Origin: JADMII01 sp036278595
GTDB lineage: Bacteria; Chloroflexota; Dehalococcoidia; DSTF01; JACRBR01
DNA length: 7,772 nt
Assembly (NCBI GenBank): GCA_036278595.1
Contig: DASUKS010000145.1
Location: 1 to 7,772, forward strand
Direction of reading: 5' to 3'
Shown here one piece after another: positions 5,901 through 7,772 of the stretch (its first letter is position 1; the number at the start of each line of letters is the position of its first letter). Under the pieces are notes generated by a model that did not search any database, was not told where the DNA came from, and saw nothing but the letters and a program-made list of their open reading frames with translations. The position numbers were made by a program, and so were the translations under genes.

Positions 5901-7541
5901 CCGACGAGCACCGCCACCAACACACCGCTCCCGACGAGCACGGCGACAAACACGCCGCTGCCGACGAGCACCGTCACCAACACGCCGCTGCCGACGAGCA
6001 CCGCGACCAACACGCCGCTGCCGACGAGCACCGCCACCAACACGCCGCTGCCAACAAACACGCCGACGTCTACCGCGACGCCGCCGCCCGGCGCGACCGC
6101 GACCTTCACGCCGACGGTCACAAACACGCCGCCTGCGACGCCGACGGCCACGAACACACCGTCCCCGACAGCGACGGCCACCGCCTCGGCCACCCGGACG
6201 CCAACGCCCACGCCGACCGCGAGCAGCACGCCGACGAGGACCGCGTCGCCGTCCGCGACGAACACCTCGACTGCCACGTCGACGCCCAGCGTCACGAACA
6301 CACCCACCGTGACGCCTACCAGCGCGCCGGCGACGAACTTCGGCATCACGAACAGCGCCGGCACGAATGACTACGGCGACGCCAACTACATGAACGGGTC
6401 CCCCTACGTGCTCGGGACCGCGGGCACACTGCAGTCCCTCTCCGTGTACGTCGGCGTCACGCCCGCGGGCGCCCACCTGCGCCTGGCGCTTTACAGCGAC
6501 GCTTCCGGCAGCCCGGGCGCGCTCGTCGCGCAGACGGGGGAAGCCCTCGCAGTCGCCGGGTGGGACACGCTGCCCGTGACCAGCGCTCCGGCCCTCACAC
6601 CGGGGACGTACTGGATCGTCGCGCAGACCGACAACAATGCCACCGTCTGGCGTTATCAGAGCGCTTCCGGCGCGAACCTGATCGCCTGGCACCCGCTGGC
6701 ATACGGAGCGTTCCCCGCGCCCGCGCCGTCCGGCTGGAGCACCTGGGCGAACCACATCCTCGACATGTACGGCACGGTCGCCTCCGGGCCGCCGCCGCCG
6801 ACCGGGACGCCGACGAACACGCCTACCGCCACCTCAACCGGGACGGCGACGCCCACCCCGACGAATACGCCGACGACCGCCCCAACCGCGACGGCCACCA
6901 GCACGCCGACCGTGACGCCGACTCCGACCGTCACCAACACGCCCACCGTGACGCCGTCGCCCACCATCGGCAACACGCCGACGGCAACACCTACGCCAAC
7001 GGTCACGCGCACGCCGACGCCGACCGCGAGCCCAACCGTCACCAACACGCCGACCGTGACGCCGACGATCGCTCCGAGCGCAACCTTCGGCATCACGAAC
7101 AGCGCCGGCACGAACGACTACGGCGACGCCAACTACATGAACGGCTCACCGTACGTGCTGAACGTCACCGGCACGCTCGCGTCGCTCTCGGTGTACGTCG
7201 GCGCCACGCCCGCGGGCGCGCACCTGCGCCTCGGTCTCTACACCGATGCATCCGGCAGACCCGGCACACTCGTCGCACAGACGGGCGAAGCGATCGCGGT
7301 CGCCGGTTGGGACACGCTGCCGGTGAGCAGCGGGCCCGCGGTGACGCCGGGGACGTACTGGATCATCGCCCAGACGGACAACAACGGCACGGTCTGGCGA
7401 TACCAGAACGGCTCCGGCACCGACGTGGTGGCATGGCATCAGCTCGCGTACGGTGTCTTCCCGGCGGCCGCGCCGACCGGATGGGGCACCTGGGCGAACA
7501 AGACCTTCGACATGTACGGGACGGTCACCACCGCCCCGTAG
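2982..7541 (+). CDS. Secreted galactose-oxidase-like copper radical oxidase with repeated C-terminal modules
   Basis: The frame encodes 1519 residues from ATG 2982. No ribosome binding site is clear, and ATGs at 3030, 3033 or 3042 give a more typical signal peptide (RRLSRPMLALVAVGALLAAIL, cleavage perhaps after residue 53). Domains in order: beta-sandwich-like module (about 58-204), FN3-like module (208-297), galactose oxidase/kelch propeller (308-645), DUF1929 early-set domain (650-750), then three similar modules (807-950, 1120-1265, 1369-1514) joined by Thr/Pro-rich linkers. By alignment from memory to fungal galactose oxidase, Cys228 is Cys365 (IFCDGM), Tyr272 is Tyr414 (RRWYPSA), Tyr495-His496 are Tyr613-His614 (RMYHSI) and His581 is His694 (SETHSLD). 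The Cu ligands and the Cys-Tyr cofactor are therefore intact. The stacking Trp290 has no obvious equivalent (ISGMVTPENW), so galactose need not be the substrate. Known reaction of the family: oxidation of primary alcohols or aldehydes with O2, giving H2O2. No LPxTG or C-terminal membrane anchor is present. Confidence 0.88.
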   Translation: MLARIHAPPGGVVRLSMMGPMRRLSRPMLALVAVGALLAAILLAPARPTLGVAGALLLGDQSIEANVDSNAAGVAQAVQFTAVANGSAAILYVYVDAGSTATTGVLGLYADDGSDNPGTLLAQGSFTVVPGAWNHAPISPVPIANGTKYWIAILSPASGDILKVHDVTFGGKTQVSSQSTLSSLPASWSPGTSFSNAPVSAYVGAADTSAPLVTSVALSNIGSVSATVSWTTDEPATSIVRFGTSAGYGTSVSDAALVVPHSALLTGLQPSTVYHYSAGSADPAGNRTDAPDMVFTTAPADPAAATTGQWTPVIQWPFVAVHAAVLNTGKVVMWDGWEYAPVSTHIWDPVTNTFTSSPVLSNIFCDGMAFLPDGRLVSVGGHNGGEFGILDTEIFDPSSDTWTKASNMSVRRWYPSATTLGDGRIITISGMVTPENWAPNPEIYDAATNTWTTVPISTADIHEDEYPAPFLLPNGKLFIVAPEGGITRLLDPSANTYTDAGLGPSPMTAGSAAMYRPGKILYAGGGTLGGNSVTTAATVDMTSGTPSWQLTSPMAYPRYMHNLVDLPDGTVMAVGGSVTVNQNERDGSLVPEIWDPDTGAWTAMAAQTDPRMYHSIAVLLPDGRVLSAGGGRYSIALDYPTAQIFSPPYLFKGARPTIASAPDSGTYGSDLSILTPDAASIAKVSLVSLASETHSLDMSQRFVPLNFAANAGRVDVTLPASANIAPPGYYMLFILNSAGVPSTAKIIQIKTGAPSTPTATPPRGSTATFTATPSNTPTPTSTPTITPTPTITKTPTVTPTSAPTTNFGVTNSAGTNDYGDANYMNGSPYQLTASGPLQSLSVYVGAMPGDSHLRLGLYTDAAGSPGTLVAQTGEAVAVAGWNTLPVSGSPMLTPGTYWIIAQTDDNGTVWRYQSDPSIIAWHQLTYGAFPATAPTGWGRWANHIFDMYGTIATGDPAPTNTPLPTSTATHTPLPTSTATNTPLPTSTATNTPLPTSTVTNTPLPTSTATNTPLPTSTATNTPLPTNTPTSTATPPPGATATFTPTVTNTPPATPTATNTPSPTATATASATRTPTPTPTASSTPTRTASPSATNTSTATSTPSVTNTPTVTPTSAPATNFGITNSAGTNDYGDANYMNGSPYVLGTAGTLQSLSVYVGVTPAGAHLRLALYSDASGSPGALVAQTGEALAVAGWDTLPVTSAPALTPGTYWIVAQTDNNATVWRYQSASGANLIAWHPLAYGAFPAPAPSGWSTWANHILDMYGTVASGPPPPTGTPTNTPTATSTGTATPTPTNTPTTAPTATATSTPTVTPTPTVTNTPTVTPSPTIGNTPTATPTPTVTRTPTPTASPTVTNTPTVTPTIAPSATFGITNSAGTNDYGDANYMNGSPYVLNVTGTLASLSVYVGATPAGAHLRLGLYTDASGRPGTLVAQTGEAIAVAGWDTLPVSSGPAVTPGTYWIIAQTDNNGTVWRYQNGSGTDVVAWHQLAYGVFPAAAPTGWGTWANKTFDMYGTVTTAP
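5400..5831 (+). repeat. C-terminal module copy 1 (residues 807-950)
   Basis: This is the first of three homologous modules of 144-146 residues. It opens with NSAGTNDYGDANYMNGSPY, continues through SLSVYVG, HLRLGLYTDAAGSPGTLVAQ and LTPGTYWIIAQTDDNGTVWRY, and closes with WANHIFDMYGT. The alternating hydrophobic pattern suggests an all-beta, jelly-roll-like domain. It is two residues shorter than the other copies in the YQSDPSIIAWH loop. It is followed by the longest linker. Function is unknown; ligand binding or surface attachment is inference. Confidence 0.85.
5862..6059 (+). repeat. 30-bp tandem repeat encoding TPLPTSTATN in the second linker
   Basis: Six full 30-bp units (5862-6041) and a partial seventh (to 6059) encode TPLPTSTATN with single changes (H in unit 1, V in unit 4). 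Units 2 and 6 are identical in DNA. Unit 3 differs at five positions, all synonymous. The unit is a multiple of three, so gain or loss of copies would keep the frame and change only the linker length. The surrounding linker (residues 951-1119) is also Thr/Pro/Ala-rich but less regular. Confidence 0.9.
6339..6776 (+). repeat. C-terminal module copy 2 (residues 1120-1265)
   Basis: The second module begins with the same NSAGTNDYGDANYMNGSPY block; its DNA in this block is nearly identical to copies 1 and 3. It then diverges mildly (LRLALYSDASGSPGALVAQ, WIVAQTDNNATVWRY, WANHILDMYGT). The segment just before it, NTPTVTPTSAP, matches the one before copy 1, so the duplicated unit seems to include the end of the linker. 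Confidence 0.85.
7086..7523 (+). repeat. C-terminal module copy 3 (residues 1369-1514)
   Basis: The third and terminal module has the same opening block, LRLGLYTDASGRPGTLVAQ, WIIAQTDNNGTVWRY and a closing WANKTFDMYGT. Only five residues follow before the stop, so the protein ends in a module, not in an anchor or sorting signal. It is as long as copy 2 and, by eye, closer to copy 2 than to copy 1 at the start. Confidence 0.85.
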
Positions 7542-7544
7542 CCG

Positions 7545-7772
7545 CTAGGCCATCCCCAACAGCCGCGCCGCGTTGTCGTGCAGGATCTTCGGGCGCACTT
7601 CGTCCGAGAACGGCGCCTGCTCGAAGTCGCGCAGCCAGCGCTCCGGCGTGATCGCCGGGTAGTCCGACCCGAAGATCACCTTGTCGCTGATCATGTTGTT
7701 GGCGTAGGTGATCAGCGATGGCGAGAAGTATTTCGGCGACCAACCCGACAGGTCCATGTAGACGTTCGGCTT
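7545..7772 (-). CDS. Amidohydrolase family 2 protein, C-terminal part (5' end outside window)
   Basis: Read on the minus strand, the frame enters at 7772 and stops at 7545-7547, giving 75 residues. Recognisable are NVYMDLSGWSPKYF, then DKVIFGSDYPAITPERWL, then the closing DEVRPKILHDNAARLLG. The FGSDYP block and the final NAxRLLG are typical of amidohydrolase family 2 (PF04909), whose members (ACMSD-like and 2,3-dihydroxybenzoate decarboxylase-like enzymes and various hydrolases) use a metal in a TIM barrel; the Asp of GSDYP is the conserved metal and catalytic aspartate. The N-terminal HxH metal motif is outside the window, so the substrate class cannot be decided. It is convergent with the oxidase, with 3 bp between the stop codons. 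Confidence 0.85.
   Translation of the reverse strand, partial: KPNVYMDLSGWSPKYFSPSLITYANNMISDKVIFGSDYPAITPERWLRDFEQAPFSDEVRPKILHDNAARLLGMA

Noticed and set aside
5862..6059. CRISPR-like array (30-bp repeats)
   Set aside because: The units are directly adjacent with no spacers, lie in frame inside a long coding region, and encode a Thr/Pro linker.
5717..7111. Minus-strand frames translating as Val/Gly-rich proteins
   Set aside because: They are the complement of the Thr/Pro-codon linkers (ACG/CCG read as CGT/CGG in other frames) and have no independent coding features.
6560..7651. 363-residue plus-strand frame in the oxidase 3' part
   Set aside because: It is an alternative frame of the module and linker DNA, His/Arg/Asp-rich, and runs past the stop of the real gene into the convergent gene.

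Overview
The window is GC-rich bacterial DNA. It carries seven identifiable or hypothetical coding regions, six on the + strand and one on the - strand at the right edge; two are cut by the window ends. A member of the Chloroflexota is the best guess. The evidence is the combination of high GC, a bS21 ribosomal protein (usually absent from Actinobacteria), LarC, a phage-holin-family-4 membrane protein, and a large secreted protein with long Thr/Pro linkers of the TPTxTPT kind common in Chloroflexota exoproteins. This placement is inference; there is no rRNA or other phylogenetic marker beyond RibH and bS21.

Layout. 1-199: C-terminal end of LarC, the nickel-pincer cofactor metallochelatase. 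320-796: ribH, lumazine synthase, with active-site residues present, followed by a GC hairpin. 885-1259: a small single-pass membrane protein of unknown function. 1262-1377: two facing arrays of a 7-bp repeat that could form a long imperfect hairpin and that stop six bases before the next start codon. 1384-1827: a four-helix membrane protein of the YvlD/phage holin family 4. 1836-1874: a perfect 10-bp palindrome overlapping a promoter-like element. 1984-2517: an IscA/HesB-fold protein that has lost the cluster-binding cysteines and gained a charged helical tail, followed at 40 bp by rpsU (2558-2758). 2759-2981: non-coding.

2982-7541: the dominant feature, a 1519-residue predicted secreted protein. 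It has a signal sequence, an N-terminal beta-sandwich-like module, an FN3-like module, a galactose-oxidase-type propeller plus DUF1929 domain with all five copper/radical ligand residues recognisable, and then three near-identical ~145-residue modules separated by Thr/Pro-rich linkers. One linker contains a 30-bp tandem repeat. I read it as an extracellular copper radical oxidase with repeated binding or adhesion modules.

7545-7772 (- strand): C-terminal end of an amidohydrolase family 2 protein, convergent with the oxidase and only 3 bp from its stop codon.

The genes do not form one pathway. The left part is a string of housekeeping and small membrane genes. The oxidase is the accessory-looking element and the best candidate for something not described before.
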